A DNA stretch of 64,000 nucleotides, taken from positions 66,752 to 130,751 of the forward strand of contig DATKZT010000076.1 of NCBI GenBank assembly GCA_035527845.1, read 5' to 3'. Below are positions 15,020 to 24,086 of the stretch, piece by piece. Below the pieces are notes generated by a model. It did no database searches. It was not told the origin of the DNA and saw only the letters and a program-made list of their open reading frames with translations. Each line of letters opens with the position of its first letter. Position 1 is the first letter of the stretch. The translations under genes and the position numbers were made by a program. This DNA comes from JAUWKC01 sp035527845. Lineage in GTDB: Bacteria; Planctomycetota; Phycisphaerae; Sedimentisphaerales; Anaerobacaceae.

Positions 15020-16333
15020 ATGGATTTTGACTCTTACTTCTTGATCTGGCTTCCTTTCGTGGCGCTGACGCCGGCAGAGCGATGGAAAGCCGCAGGCCGC
15101 CAGTTTCAAACCAGCTTCGTGACCGAACGCTGGTTCATCGTGGCCGCTGTTATCGTTCTGATAGCCTTGACGCTTCTGCTTGTAGCGGTGAGCGTGCAAA
15201 AAAGGACTCGCGAACGGAAGGGCCCGGGCCTGCTCTTCTTTGAATGTGCAGAAAGAAGAGGTCTGAGCGCACGCGAATGCAGCGCCCTGCTTGAGGTTGC
15301 AAAAAGGGCCGGTATTCGACGCAGTGAGGACGTCTTCACCGACGATGTTGCTTTCTATCGTGGAGCTGCCAAATTGATGGAAGAGGGCGCTGCGCGGGGT
15401 AGAACAGGCGGCGATAGTGAGTCGTTAACCACCGTACTGTTTTTTCTCCGTGAAAAACTCGCCTTTCAGAAGCAAACTGCCCTGTTCGCCGGAGCGCCCG
15501 TGAAATCAAAAAAATTGAGCAGCAGACAAATTCCCGTCGGCAGAAAGGTCAACATAACGTGCCGAGCGGCAAAAGACTCCGACGATATCGAAGCAATCGT
15601 CATGCACAACGACGAGAAGGAACTTACGATCAAGTCCGCAGTGCCGGTAAAGATTACTTTCGGCGAACTCTGGCGCGTGCGCTATTGTTTTGGCGCCTCA
15701 ATTTGGGAGTTTGATACCACAATTGCCGCCTGCAATGGGGATATATTGGCTTTTAATCACAGTGATAGCATACGGTTCATAAACCGCCGACGCTTTCTCC
15801 GCGTCCCCGTCAGAGAGCCGGCGTTGGTTGCTCGCTTCCCTTTTTCAAAAATGCTCTTTGCGGATGCCGGTGGTACTGGGAACCATCCCGGGCCGAGCCC
15901 TGGTATGTCAGAGGCTCCCGGAACTCTTTGGGGACCGCCAGAGTTTGTTCCTGCCGTCGTTACTGAGCTGGCCGGTCCGGGCTTGCGCATCGAAGCGCCG
16001 CTGGAGGTGAAGGTGCAGGAACGAGTGCTGGTGGTGATGAAGTTGGGCGAAGACCACGGCTGGGATGCGGTTTCGCCGCGTCGGCATGGCGATGGCAGGT
16101 CGGGAGCATTGAGAATTGTGGAAGACATCGGCGAGGTCAGGCACATCAGAGCCGTACAAAATGGTTTCTCAATCGCCGTTGAATTGATAGGCCTTAGCGA
16201 TTCAGACATTAACGAGCTGATCCGTGCGACCAATATGGCTTCTCTAAAGGGGGCGACTGAAAGTCAGGCAGCCCCGAATTCCGTCCAAAACCGGCAACAG
16301 GCTCCCCAGCCCGTGTCCGTGCATGGAGTATGA
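15020..16333 (+). CDS. Membrane-anchored PilZ (YcgR-like) c-di-GMP receptor candidate
   Basis: A 437-residue protein placed between flgE and flgF. A membrane helix lies at about 38-60 (FIVAAVIVLIALTLLLVAVS) followed by basic residues. Residues about 170-250 resemble a YcgR N-terminal domain, and about 250-410 a PilZ domain with the RxxxR motif in NRRRFLRVPV. The second PilZ motif, normally [DN]xSxxG, appears as ELAGPGLRI, so two of its three key positions differ and c-di-GMP affinity may be low. A Pro/Gly-rich insertion (about 295-320) interrupts the domain. It overlaps flgF by 11 bases, so it is co-translated with rod genes. In YcgR proteins c-di-GMP binding brakes the motor; a role as a membrane-bound brake is inference. 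Confidence 0.78.
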   Translation: MDFDSYFLIWLPFVALTPAERWKAAGRQFQTSFVTERWFIVAAVIVLIALTLLLVAVSVQKRTRERKGPGLLFFECAERRGLSARECSALLEVAKRAGIRRSEDVFTDDVAFYRGAAKLMEEGAARGRTGGDSESLTTVLFFLREKLAFQKQTALFAGAPVKSKKLSSRQIPVGRKVNITCRAAKDSDDIEAIVMHNDEKELTIKSAVPVKITFGELWRVRYCFGASIWEFDTTIAACNGDILAFNHSDSIRFINRRRFLRVPVREPALVARFPFSKMLFADAGGTGNHPGPSPGMSEAPGTLWGPPEFVPAVVTELAGPGLRIEAPLEVKVQERVLVVMKLGEDHGWDAVSPRRHGDGRSGALRIVEDIGEVRHIRAVQNGFSIAVELIGLSDSDINELIRATNMASLKGATESQAAPNSVQNRQQAPQPVSVHGV

Positions 16334-17069
16334 AGTGGCAGAAAGTATTGAGCAAGTCAGTGCAAGCGTCGATGCGTTGATGCAGGAATTCTACGTCATA
16401 ACGCACAACCTTGCCAATGTCAGCACCGTTGGTTACAAGCGCAGATGCAACGCTTTCTCAAGGGCTCTCGAGGCCCAGGGCTTGCCCACGCAGACTTATG
16501 CTCCAGGCACCGTTGATTTGAATTCGGTGTTTGATTTTTCTCAGGGCAGCGTTGTCGAAACCGGCCGACCGCTTGACTTTGCCTTGTACGGCAAAGGGTT
16601 CTTCGTCGTGGAAACGCCGCAGGGCCCGCTCTACACCCGCAACGGAATGTTCCAGACCAATCACAACAGCCAGATTGTAACTTCCGACGGCAGAATCGTC
16701 GCCGGCCAGGCCGGACCAATCACCTTGCCCGCCGGCGCACCCCTCTCACAGGTGACTGTATCCCCTGACGGCAGCATCAGTGCCGGCGGCATCCCCGTCG
16801 GCAAGTTCAGCCTCGTCGATTTCAAAGATAACCAAAACAAGCTCGTATCGGTCGGCGCAGGCTGTTTTCAGATGCCGGATGAAAACGTTTTGCCGGTTCC
16901 AGCAGAAAGCCTGGTCCTTAAGCAGGGCTACCAGGAAGCTTCAAATGTGAAGATAGTCGACGAGCTCGTGAGTATGATAATGGTCTCCAGGCTGTACGAA
17001 GCGAATATGAAAATTGTCACCGCCCAGAAAGAAGCCTCCAGCAGTATTATGGGCGTAGCCATGGGATAG
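16323..17069 (+). CDS. flgF: Flagellar rod protein FlgF-type
   Basis: Proximal rod subunit. The 248-residue protein shows the rod/hook N-terminal pattern (EFYVITHNLANVSTVGYKRR), a middle part with DFALYGKGFFVVETPQGPLY, and the C-terminal helix (QEASNVKIVDELVSMIMVSR, then YEANMKIVTAQK). The ATG at 16323 overlaps the PilZ gene by 11 bases and no good ribosome site is seen, consistent with coupling. It could be called FlgF or FlgG-like, but a typical FlgG follows 84 bases downstream, making FlgF the better name. Confidence 0.92.
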   Translation: MEYEVAESIEQVSASVDALMQEFYVITHNLANVSTVGYKRRCNAFSRALEAQGLPTQTYAPGTVDLNSVFDFSQGSVVETGRPLDFALYGKGFFVVETPQGPLYTRNGMFQTNHNSQIVTSDGRIVAGQAGPITLPAGAPLSQVTVSPDGSISAGGIPVGKFSLVDFKDNQNKLVSVGAGCFQMPDENVLPVPAESLVLKQGYQEASNVKIVDELVSMIMVSRLYEANMKIVTAQKEASSSIMGVAMG

Positions 17070-17153
17070 ACGATCGGTCAAATGCGCCGCCGGGACCTCC
17101 TGTCCCCGCAACGCCTGAGCAATTGCAAAGACTTGCAATAAGGAGAACCATAT

Positions 17154-17939
17154 ATGTTAAGAGCCTTTTCTACCGCCGCGACGGGAATGACGGCCCAGCA
17201 GATGATGGTGGACACAATAGCTAACAACCTCGCCAATGTCAACACGACCGGCTTCAAGCGCAGCCAAATCAATTTCCAGGATTTGCTTTATGTCGATTTG
17301 AGAGAGCCGGGGACGGAGGTGGCGTCGGGACTGACGTCTCCAAGCGGCCTGGAGATTGGCAGCGGTGTCCGGCCTGCATCCACAGTAAGAGTTTTTACTC
17401 CCGGTGAGCTTGAAAATACCACGCGGCCTCTCGATATCGCCATCACAGGCGACGGATTTCTTCAGGTAAGCATGCCGGACGGAAGCTTGAGGTATACGCG
17501 CGACGGCGCACTGCAAATAAATGCCAATGGGGAGCTGGTTACGACCACCGGGTACATGATCGAGCCTGCCGTCAGTATTCCGATAGACGCCAAATCAATA
17601 AGCATCGAAAAAGACGGCGGCGTCAATGTCACCGATGCCTCCGGAACGCAGTCGGTGGTGGGAAATATCCAGTTGGCCCGATTTCCCAATCCATCAGGTC
17701 TGTCCGGCGAAGGGGACAATATGCTGGCCGAAACCGAGGCGAGCGGCACGCCCACGACCGGAACCCCCGGTGAGAGTGGTTTCGGCACCATACAGTCCGG
17801 TTTCCTGGAGAAATCAAACGTCCAGATGGTGACAGAGCTCGTCAATCTTATAACCGCCCAGCGGGCGTATGAGATAAACTCACGCGCCATAAGAGCGGGT
17901 GATGATATGCTTCGAACGGCAAGTCAAATAGTCAGGTAA
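17154..17939 (+). CDS. flgG: Distal rod protein FlgG
   Basis: Forms the distal rod that crosses the periplasm. The 261 residues start with LRAFSTAATGMTAQQMMVDT and IANNLANVNTTGFKRSQINF, typical of FlgG, followed by ENTTRPLDIAITGDGFLQVS and a C-terminal LVNLITAQRAYEINSRAIRA motif that is nearly invariant in FlgG. Length is standard. AAGGAG lies 7 bases upstream of ATG 17154. It precedes flgA by nine bases. Confidence 0.97.
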   Translation: MLRAFSTAATGMTAQQMMVDTIANNLANVNTTGFKRSQINFQDLLYVDLREPGTEVASGLTSPSGLEIGSGVRPASTVRVFTPGELENTTRPLDIAITGDGFLQVSMPDGSLRYTRDGALQINANGELVTTTGYMIEPAVSIPIDAKSISIEKDGGVNVTDASGTQSVVGNIQLARFPNPSGLSGEGDNMLAETEASGTPTTGTPGESGFGTIQSGFLEKSNVQMVTELVNLITAQRAYEINSRAIRAGDDMLRTASQIVR

Positions 17940-17947
17940 GTCGCAAA

Positions 17948-18976
17948 ATGACAGACGAAAGATACAAAATGGAATACGGCGGCAAAGCAGTTAGAGTGGT
18001 CCTGGGTCCCGTAGTGCTGTTGGCGGCTCACTTGTGCGGACCATCGACCTACAGTCAAACGAGCGGTCCCCGGGATATGTCTGTTCTTCAGATTCACCTT
18101 CCGAGAGAGGTCCGAGTCGACGACAATTACATCAGACTCGGCCAAATCGGCATAGTCCGCGGAAAACAGCCTCTCGTGACAAAAGCAAACCAGATTCCCC
18201 TGGGCCGAATTTCTGCCCCGGAGCGGGACTTCCTGGTTGACAGACCGATGGTGTTGAGCCGGTTGGCTTGCAATGGGATACCGGCTTCTAAGGTGATGCT
18301 GACCGGTGCAGAGAAAGTGTCGGTAAAATGGCAGCAGCAAGTTATCAACAGTGATAGATTTGTTGAAGTTGCGGGCGCCTTCTTGAAAGAAAGTCGCCTC
18401 GGTTCTACTGCGTGTCAATTTGATCCGGCACGCCTGCCGGAGGACCTCACTATATCCGTACCGGCCGGGGCCGTAGAGTTTTCCTCACATTTAGTCGAGA
18501 GCGGGGCGAGCAATATGGCGAAAGTCGGAATTCTCGCGGTTTCGGATGGCAAGCAACTGGGGATGCGAGAAGTGACTTTCCTGCTGAGGTACCGCGGCCA
18601 CAAGGTGATAGCGGCGGGTGACATCCCCGCCGGCGGGGCTATCAGTCCTGAAAATGTCAAAATAGAGGAGGCCTTGTCAGATGAACCGGAGCCGGCTGAC
18701 TGGCAGCCCCCGTACGGTCTTATCGTCAGACGCCGAGCGGCCAAAGGCACTGTGATACAGTCGGGTATGGTGGGATTTGCCAGGCCTGAAGTTGTCCTCA
18801 AGAGAAACGAAACCGTTCTTATCCGAATCGAAATACCGGGGCTGCTCGTTACCGCTACGGGAAAAGCCATGCAGGACGGCCGTATCGGTGAATACATTAA
18901 GGTGCGAAATGTCGACTCCAAACGAATAATTCTGGCCAGGGTCAAAGAAGACAGAACGGTTGAACCTGTTATCTGA
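17948..18976 (+). CDS. flgA: P-ring assembly chaperone FlgA
   Basis: Periplasmic chaperone for FlgI polymerisation into the P ring. The 342 residues begin with a hydrophobic export signal (AVRVVLGPVVLLAAHLCG), then a long N-terminal part, then the SAF domain (about 215-285: VIAAGDIPAGGAISPENVKI, RAAKGTVIQSGMV) and the C-terminal beta domain (GLLVTATGKAMQDGRIGEYI, VRNVDSKRIILARV) characteristic of FlgA. It lies between flgG and flgH, the usual position. Longer than the enterobacterial protein because of the N-terminal part. Confidence 0.93.
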   Translation: MTDERYKMEYGGKAVRVVLGPVVLLAAHLCGPSTYSQTSGPRDMSVLQIHLPREVRVDDNYIRLGQIGIVRGKQPLVTKANQIPLGRISAPERDFLVDRPMVLSRLACNGIPASKVMLTGAEKVSVKWQQQVINSDRFVEVAGAFLKESRLGSTACQFDPARLPEDLTISVPAGAVEFSSHLVESGASNMAKVGILAVSDGKQLGMREVTFLLRYRGHKVIAAGDIPAGGAISPENVKIEEALSDEPEPADWQPPYGLIVRRRAAKGTVIQSGMVGFARPEVVLKRNETVLIRIEIPGLLVTATGKAMQDGRIGEYIKVRNVDSKRIILARVKEDRTVEPVI

Positions 18977-19028
18977 CGGGTCTTCTCGTAAGAAATCTCT
19001 GAAATCGCGTGATGTGAAAGGACGAACA

Positions 19029-19658
19029 ATGAAAAATAGAACAGCTTTGTTGTGTATGTCGATGTTCTTTTTGCTCTCCTGGGCCGCCTGTGCGAGGGCC
19101 GGATCAATCTGGGCCAAAAAGAATAAGAATATGAGGGATTATTACGCCGACGATGTGGCTCGCAAAATAGGTGATGTGCTGACCATCAAAATCAGCGAAG
19201 ACAGCAAGGTCGATAACAAGGCAAAGAGAGACCTGAAGAAGGAAACCGATCGGTCAGCCGCCTTCAATGGTGAGCTGGGAATAGTAACGTCGAATAAGAA
19301 TCTTCTGCCGCGCATACCTGGTTTCTCAATGGATGCTGAATCCACCAACGAGTTGAAAAGCAAGGCTGATTATAAGGACGAGCGCAAGTTCGTGGATTCC
19401 ATCACGGTGGTCGTTGTGGACGTCCTGCCGAACGGCAATCTCGTGGTCGCCGGAACCCGCAACCGTGAAATAGCCGGTGACATACAAAACATCGAGGTCA
19501 GCGGCATTGTCAGGCCGAGCGATATCGCCTTTGACAACACGGTTGAGAGCAAGCGGGTCGCCGATTTCCGTATAGTCACCAGGAACAAGGGGGTCGCTGC
19601 GCCTTACACCAGGCCCGGATGGCTCGGGACGATATTTGATATCTTGTGGCCGTGGTAA
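19029..19658 (+). CDS. flgH: L-ring protein FlgH
   Basis: Forms the outer-membrane L ring around the rod. ATG 19029 is chosen because AAAGGA lies 7 bases upstream and the following residues form an export signal (TALLCMSMFFLLSWAACARA). The 209-residue protein has the FlgH pattern IGDVLTIKISEDSKVDNKAK, VVDVLPNGNLVVAGTRNREI and IRNIEVSGIVRPSDIA-like IQNIEVSGIVRPSDIAFDN. FlgH is usually a lipoprotein; here the Cys in WAAC lacks a canonical lipobox (Trp at -3), so lipidation is uncertain. Its presence shows an outer membrane. Confidence 0.93.
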   Translation: MKNRTALLCMSMFFLLSWAACARAGSIWAKKNKNMRDYYADDVARKIGDVLTIKISEDSKVDNKAKRDLKKETDRSAAFNGELGIVTSNKNLLPRIPGFSMDAESTNELKSKADYKDERKFVDSITVVVVDVLPNGNLVVAGTRNREIAGDIQNIEVSGIVRPSDIAFDNTVESKRVADFRIVTRNKGVAAPYTRPGWLGTIFDILWPW

Positions 19659-19695
19659 CTGATTGAAATACTGTAATTCAGGGAAGTGATAAACC

Positions 19696-20802
19696 ATGAG
19701 AGCTCGTTTGATACTTTGTTGTCTGGTTTGGCTGAATGTGGTCGGCGCCGCCCGCGCTGAGCGGATAAAGGATATCGTTGACATCCAGGGCATTCGCGGC
19801 AATCCGCTAAAGGGCATAGGTTTGGTCATAGGCCTGGCTGGCACCGGAGACAGCACCCTGCCCTCCCGACAGATGTTGACAAACATCCTGAGAGGTTCCG
19901 GGCTGGTCCTTTCTCCTTCCGATTTGACCGGCGGCAATATCGCCGTCGTTATGGTCACCGCCCAGTTGGGACCTTTCGACCGTGAGGGTTCGCTCATCGA
20001 TGTCGATGTCTCCTCCATAGCCGATGCCAAAAGCCTTCAGGGCGGAATTCTTTTGCCCACGCCCCTGGAGGGCCTCGACCAACAGATTTACGCTGTGGCA
20101 CAGGGGGGACTGTCAATAGGAGGCTGGACGGCGTCGGGCGATAAAGCCTCCATTACAAAGAATCACCAGACCGTCGCGCGAATTCCAGGCGGCGCAATTG
20201 TCGAAAAGGAAGAGCTGTCAACGTTTGTGGAATACATCACTGGCCGCAGATTCGTAACCCTTGGCCTTCGAAACAGCGACTTCACAACGGCAGAACGCAT
20301 AAGCCAGGCGATAAACGAGCGCTTTCCGAACAGCGCCGTCGTGGCTGATGCCGGCACAATAAAGGTCGAGATCCCGGATGATATCGCCCGGAGCGGCATA
20401 GTCGGCTTCATCGATGATATTACCAAGCCCGAAGTGAAAGTCGATGTGCCCGCCGTCGTCGTCATTAACGAACGCACCGGCACTATCGTCGTCGGGGAAA
20501 GCGTGAGTATATCCGCTGTCGCAATTTCGCAGGGCAGCCTTGTCGTGAAAATCAAGGAGACCGAGTTTGTTTCCCAGCCGACCGCACCTTTCTCTGACGC
20601 CGGAACGACAGAGCGGATCCCCGATACCACCATAGGCGTCGAGGAGAAAGAAGCATACTTGATCCCCGTCTCCAAATCCGTAACCGTTTCAGAACTGGCC
20701 AAGACCCTCAATGCGATAGGGGCAACGCCGCGGGACCTCATAGCCATTTTCAACGCATTGAAACGAGCAGGCGCCCTTCAGGCTAAGCTGGTGATAATGT
20801 AA
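19696..20802 (+). CDS. flgI: P-ring protein FlgI
   Basis: Periplasmic P-ring subunit, bushing around the rod at the peptidoglycan. The 368-residue product has a cleavable signal (residues 1-21 ending ARA) and highly conserved family segments: IKDIVDIQGIRGNPLKGIGL, GLAGTGDSTLPSRQMLTNIL, GGNIAVVMVTAQLGPFDREG, and the C-terminus GATPRDLIAIFNALKRAGAL. Length and order match known FlgI proteins. It follows flgH by 37 bases. Confidence 0.97.
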   Translation: MRARLILCCLVWLNVVGAARAERIKDIVDIQGIRGNPLKGIGLVIGLAGTGDSTLPSRQMLTNILRGSGLVLSPSDLTGGNIAVVMVTAQLGPFDREGSLIDVDVSSIADAKSLQGGILLPTPLEGLDQQIYAVAQGGLSIGGWTASGDKASITKNHQTVARIPGGAIVEKEELSTFVEYITGRRFVTLGLRNSDFTTAERISQAINERFPNSAVVADAGTIKVEIPDDIARSGIVGFIDDITKPEVKVDVPAVVVINERTGTIVVGESVSISAVAISQGSLVVKIKETEFVSQPTAPFSDAGTTERIPDTTIGVEEKEAYLIPVSKSVTVSELAKTLNAIGATPRDLIAIFNALKRAGALQAKLVIM

Positions 20803-20851
20803 AAAACGCCTGTCTGGCGGCCGGAGCAAAAACAAGAGCCGGAGGAAATTT

Positions 20852-21286
20852 ATGGATAACACAAAGTTGATGCTGACCGGAGCTGTCTCGCCGCCGACGC
20901 TGCTGGAGCATCTTGGCGGCGCCTCCTACCACAAGGCGGTCGCAAAATCGCAGCCCAGTGAGATACACAACTTATCGGAAGAAAAGCAAAAACAGGCGGC
21001 CAGGGATTTCGAATCCGTCCTCCTTGGCAGGCTCCTGGACGAAATGAAGAACACCGTCGGTGACTGGGGTTTTGAGAAGGATGGAGCATCCCAGCAGATT
21101 CAGGGAATATTCTGGCTGTACCTCGCTCAGGATATTGCCGACAACGGCGGCTTTGGCTTGTGGAAGGATATACACCAGTTCCTGACCGGCTCCGACCGCC
21201 CAAATGCCGCACAGCAGGCGCCCGGATATGTCGGGGACCACTCCGAAGGTTCCCCAAAAATAACAGGCGACCTCACGGATTCCTGA
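20852..21286 (+). CDS. flgJ: Rod-binding protein, FlgJ N-terminal type
   Basis: A 144-residue protein carrying the rod-binding domain (about residues 45-105: QAARDFESVLLGRLLDEMKN, then GIFWLYLAQDIADNGGFGLW). It corresponds to the N-terminal half of enterobacterial FlgJ, the rod cap; the C-terminal glucosaminidase half that cuts peptidoglycan is absent. A separate lytic enzyme would be needed and none is seen in this window. GGAGG precedes ATG 20852. The C-terminal 25 residues are polar and probably unstructured. Confidence 0.88.
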   Translation: MDNTKLMLTGAVSPPTLLEHLGGASYHKAVAKSQPSEIHNLSEEKQKQAARDFESVLLGRLLDEMKNTVGDWGFEKDGASQQIQGIFWLYLAQDIADNGGFGLWKDIHQFLTGSDRPNAAQQAPGYVGDHSEGSPKITGDLTDS

Positions 21287-21313
21287 GTCAACGAGAGATT
21301 TGAGGATTGTGTT

Positions 21314-21835
21314 ATGAAGGCAACAGCACCTGCCGTGGATGAAAAGGTCGATGAGCTTCTGGCTGTGCTCGACACGGACATCCGCTACATTCGCGAGAAT
21401 CTGTCAACCTTGAACGAGCTTCGCGGCTCGGTTCTCAGGCGAGACGATGCTGCTTTGGGCCGCCTCCTGGATAGAATCAGAGCAGAGTCCGACGGTTACA
21501 GGGCCAATGAGATGAAACGCCAATCGATACGAAAGCAGTTGGCGGATATCCTCGACTGTCAGTTTGAGCAAATGACGCTCTCTAAGCTTGAGACCGTGCT
21601 GCCAGCGGAAAAAGGGATGCAAATCACTCACAGGAGGACGCAGTTGGCGCCGTTGGTTACTGAGCTCAAGAGAGAGCATTCGAGTACCATGTTGCTTCTG
21701 GCCGAATGTGCCAGATTCAACAGCCTGCTGCTGACCAGCATCTTTGACTTGGCAAAGACCGAGATGCTTGTCTATAACCCCAAGGGAGCAGCCAGCCAGC
21801 AGGCCGACAACCTTTTTGTAAATTACCATTTTTGA
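21314..21835 (+). CDS. flgN: FlgN-type export chaperone for hook-filament junction proteins
   Basis: A 173-residue, mostly helical cytoplasmic protein. Its place directly before flgK and flgL, its length and its heptad-like N-terminal helix (VDELLAVLDTDIRYIRENLS) fit FlgN, which binds FlgK and FlgL and delivers them to the export gate. The middle contains a further helix pair (ECARFNSLLLTSIFDLAKTE). Sequence conservation in FlgN is low, so the call depends much on context. ATG 21314. Confidence 0.75.
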   Translation: MKATAPAVDEKVDELLAVLDTDIRYIRENLSTLNELRGSVLRRDDAALGRLLDRIRAESDGYRANEMKRQSIRKQLADILDCQFEQMTLSKLETVLPAEKGMQITHRRTQLAPLVTELKREHSSTMLLLAECARFNSLLLTSIFDLAKTEMLVYNPKGAASQQADNLFVNYHF

Positions 21836-21944
21836 GACGGGCTCATTTGTCGGAGATTTCAATTGATAGGTCGGCCTTTGTGTCGGGCCGCCGCCGAGGC
21901 AGGAGTGAAGATCGCCAAAGCCTTGATGAGAATGGAGTAAAGAA

Positions 21945-23912
21945 ATGCAGAATTATGCCATTGGACTAAGCGGGCTCACCGCGGCTCAAAAAGCCCTTGA
22001 CATAATCGCCAATAATGTTGCCAACGCCGCCACTGATGGTTACCACCGACAGAGAGTTGAGCTGACTCCCGCGTATATGTCCCAGGAAGGCTCCATTCTC
22101 ATAGGCGGGGGCGTTGAGATTGCCGGCGTTACCAGACTGATCGACGGCCTTCTCGAGACAGAGCTTCTCAGACAACAATCCGCGCTCGAACAGGTCCGTT
22201 CCGAACTGACCACACTCCAGACCGTCGAAAACACGTTCGGTGAGCTTTCGACCGGCATCGGTCTCAGCGAGTCCATCGACCAGTTCTTTAACGCCCTGCA
22301 GGACCTCGCCGCACATCCCACAGAGCTTATCTGGCAAAGCCAGGTGGTAATGGCCGCCGACACCATGGCCGGTCAATTCAGATCTCTGGCCGAATTCCTC
22401 TCCAGCGCCGAAACACAGATAACTCTCGAAGCCGAAGATGCCGTCGACAGGATAAACACATTGATAAACCAGATCGCCGAACTCAACGATAACATCGAAA
22501 AGATGGAAATCGCCGGCAAGCTCAGTAACAATCTCCAGGACCAGAGAGACCAGCGCATTACCGAGCTGTCGGAACTGATCGGCGTCGAAACCTACCAACG
22601 CGAGTTCGGGGTCGTGGATGTCAGCATCGCCGGAATACCCGTGGTAACAGGCGCCTCACCGCTGGAGCTGGATGTCAGTTTCAACGACGCCGGGCAATTG
22701 GGCATTTCCGTCGCCGGGGCCTATACCTATAACACCGATGTCGAGGGAGGCCGCCTCGGAGGACTGATCTGGCTCAAAAACCACGCCCTGACCGACATCC
22801 ACAGCGACCTGGACGCCCTCGCCGCGGCGCTGATCAGCCGGGTCAATCAATACCACGTTCAGGGCGTCGGTTCGCAGGGCTCGTTTACACAGCTTTCAGG
22901 CTCGATAATGCCCAGCGAAAACCTGGCCGATTTCGACCCTCCCGTCTCAACCGGCAAAATATACATAAGGCTGGTTGATACGACCGCCGACACAGTGACC
23001 CGGCACGAAATTGATATCGACGCCTCAACCGATTCACTGACAACGATAGCCGCCGCAATTGATGCAATTGACGGCCTCAGCGCCTCGGTGAATGCGTCCC
23101 GACTCGTTATCTCCGCCGACGCCGGCTACGAATTCGATTTTCTGCCCGCCGTACTCCCGGAGCCCACCGCCGAAACCCTTACTGCGACGCCGCCCCCGAA
23201 TATATCCGTATCCGGCATCTACACCGGAACCCAAAACGACGCCTTCAAGTTTACCGTTTCAGGTGCCGGTTCGGTGGGCAACGGCACCCTGCAGCTCCAA
23301 GTAAAAGATAACGGCGGCGCCGGAAGCGTAATTGCCACCTTGAATATCGGTCAGGACTACGCCGCAGGTGACATAATCGAAGTCGGCAACGGCATCAAAA
23401 TATCCGTAGGACCCGGCGATTTCAACGCCGGTGACAACTTCGACGTCGAGGCATTCGTCGATACAGACTCCTCCGGCGTGCTCGCCGCCGTCGGACTTAA
23501 CACCTTTTTCTCCGGCAGCGATGCTGCGACCATAGCCGTATGCTCCGATGTTGCCGAGTCCCCGGGACGCGTGGCCGCGGCCCTGGGTGCGGAGATGACC
23601 GACAACGCCAATGTCACACGCCTCGTTGGCGTCAAAGACCAGAGCTTCAGCTCTCTGGACGCCCTGAACCCTGTCGAGTTCTACCGCCGCCTCGTTACTG
23701 AAATAGGCCAGGAACTTTCAATAAAACAAATGCGCCAGGGCAACATCGAGGTCACCATCCAGAACCTCACCAACCAGCGGGACACAATAAGCGGCGTCAA
23801 CATCAATGACGAGGCCGCCCAAATGCTGGTTTTCGAACAGATGTTTCAGGCGATGGCAAAATACATGAACGCCGTTCATTCGTCTTTGGCCTCGCTTATG
23901 GAAATAGTATAG
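21945..23912 (+). CDS. flgK: Hook-filament junction protein FlgK (HAP1)
   Basis: First junction protein between hook and filament. The 655 residues have the FlgK N-terminal helix (YAIGLSGLTAAQKALDIIAN, NVANAATDGYHRQRVELTPA), a middle helical domain, and the C-terminal helix (NINDEAAQMLVFEQMFQAMA). Around residues 425-510 lies an extra beta module (SGIYTGTQNDAFKFTVSGAG ... GNGIKISVGPGDFNAGD) of the type seen as inserts in filament-associated proteins, making it longer than the enterobacterial protein. ATG 21945 has GGAG upstream. flgL follows after 170 bases that contain a dispersed repeat. Confidence 0.95.
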   Translation: MQNYAIGLSGLTAAQKALDIIANNVANAATDGYHRQRVELTPAYMSQEGSILIGGGVEIAGVTRLIDGLLETELLRQQSALEQVRSELTTLQTVENTFGELSTGIGLSESIDQFFNALQDLAAHPTELIWQSQVVMAADTMAGQFRSLAEFLSSAETQITLEAEDAVDRINTLINQIAELNDNIEKMEIAGKLSNNLQDQRDQRITELSELIGVETYQREFGVVDVSIAGIPVVTGASPLELDVSFNDAGQLGISVAGAYTYNTDVEGGRLGGLIWLKNHALTDIHSDLDALAAALISRVNQYHVQGVGSQGSFTQLSGSIMPSENLADFDPPVSTGKIYIRLVDTTADTVTRHEIDIDASTDSLTTIAAAIDAIDGLSASVNASRLVISADAGYEFDFLPAVLPEPTAETLTATPPPNISVSGIYTGTQNDAFKFTVSGAGSVGNGTLQLQVKDNGGAGSVIATLNIGQDYAAGDIIEVGNGIKISVGPGDFNAGDNFDVEAFVDTDSSGVLAAVGLNTFFSGSDAATIAVCSDVAESPGRVAAALGAEMTDNANVTRLVGVKDQSFSSLDALNPVEFYRRLVTEIGQELSIKQMRQGNIEVTIQNLTNQRDTISGVNINDEAAQMLVFEQMFQAMAKYMNAVHSSLASLMEIV

Positions 23913-24014
23913 ACGCTACGAACCGGCACGCTGCGAATGTCGCCTCGTCCGGTTCGAAACAGACAGATTAACAGAGCCTGACAAAACCTAAGGTGGCCGT
24001 CCCGGATTTATGTC

Positions 24015-24034
24015 ATTCCTGCCAAAGCAGGAAT
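24015..24034. repeat. Dispersed palindromic repeat (ATTCC-type)
   Basis: ATTCCTGCCAAAGCAGGAAT is a near-perfect palindrome lying between flgK and flgL. A related copy with the same centre (ATTCCCGCGAAAGCGGGAAT) occurs at 49527-49546. Such ATTCC-N-GGAAT elements are common dispersed repeats in many bacterial genomes, similar in form to Neisseria dRS3. Confidence 0.65.
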
Positions 24035-24086
24035 CCCGACCCGCCAAAATAGAGTTTTGTTATGGCCTCTTATTAAGGAGCTATCA

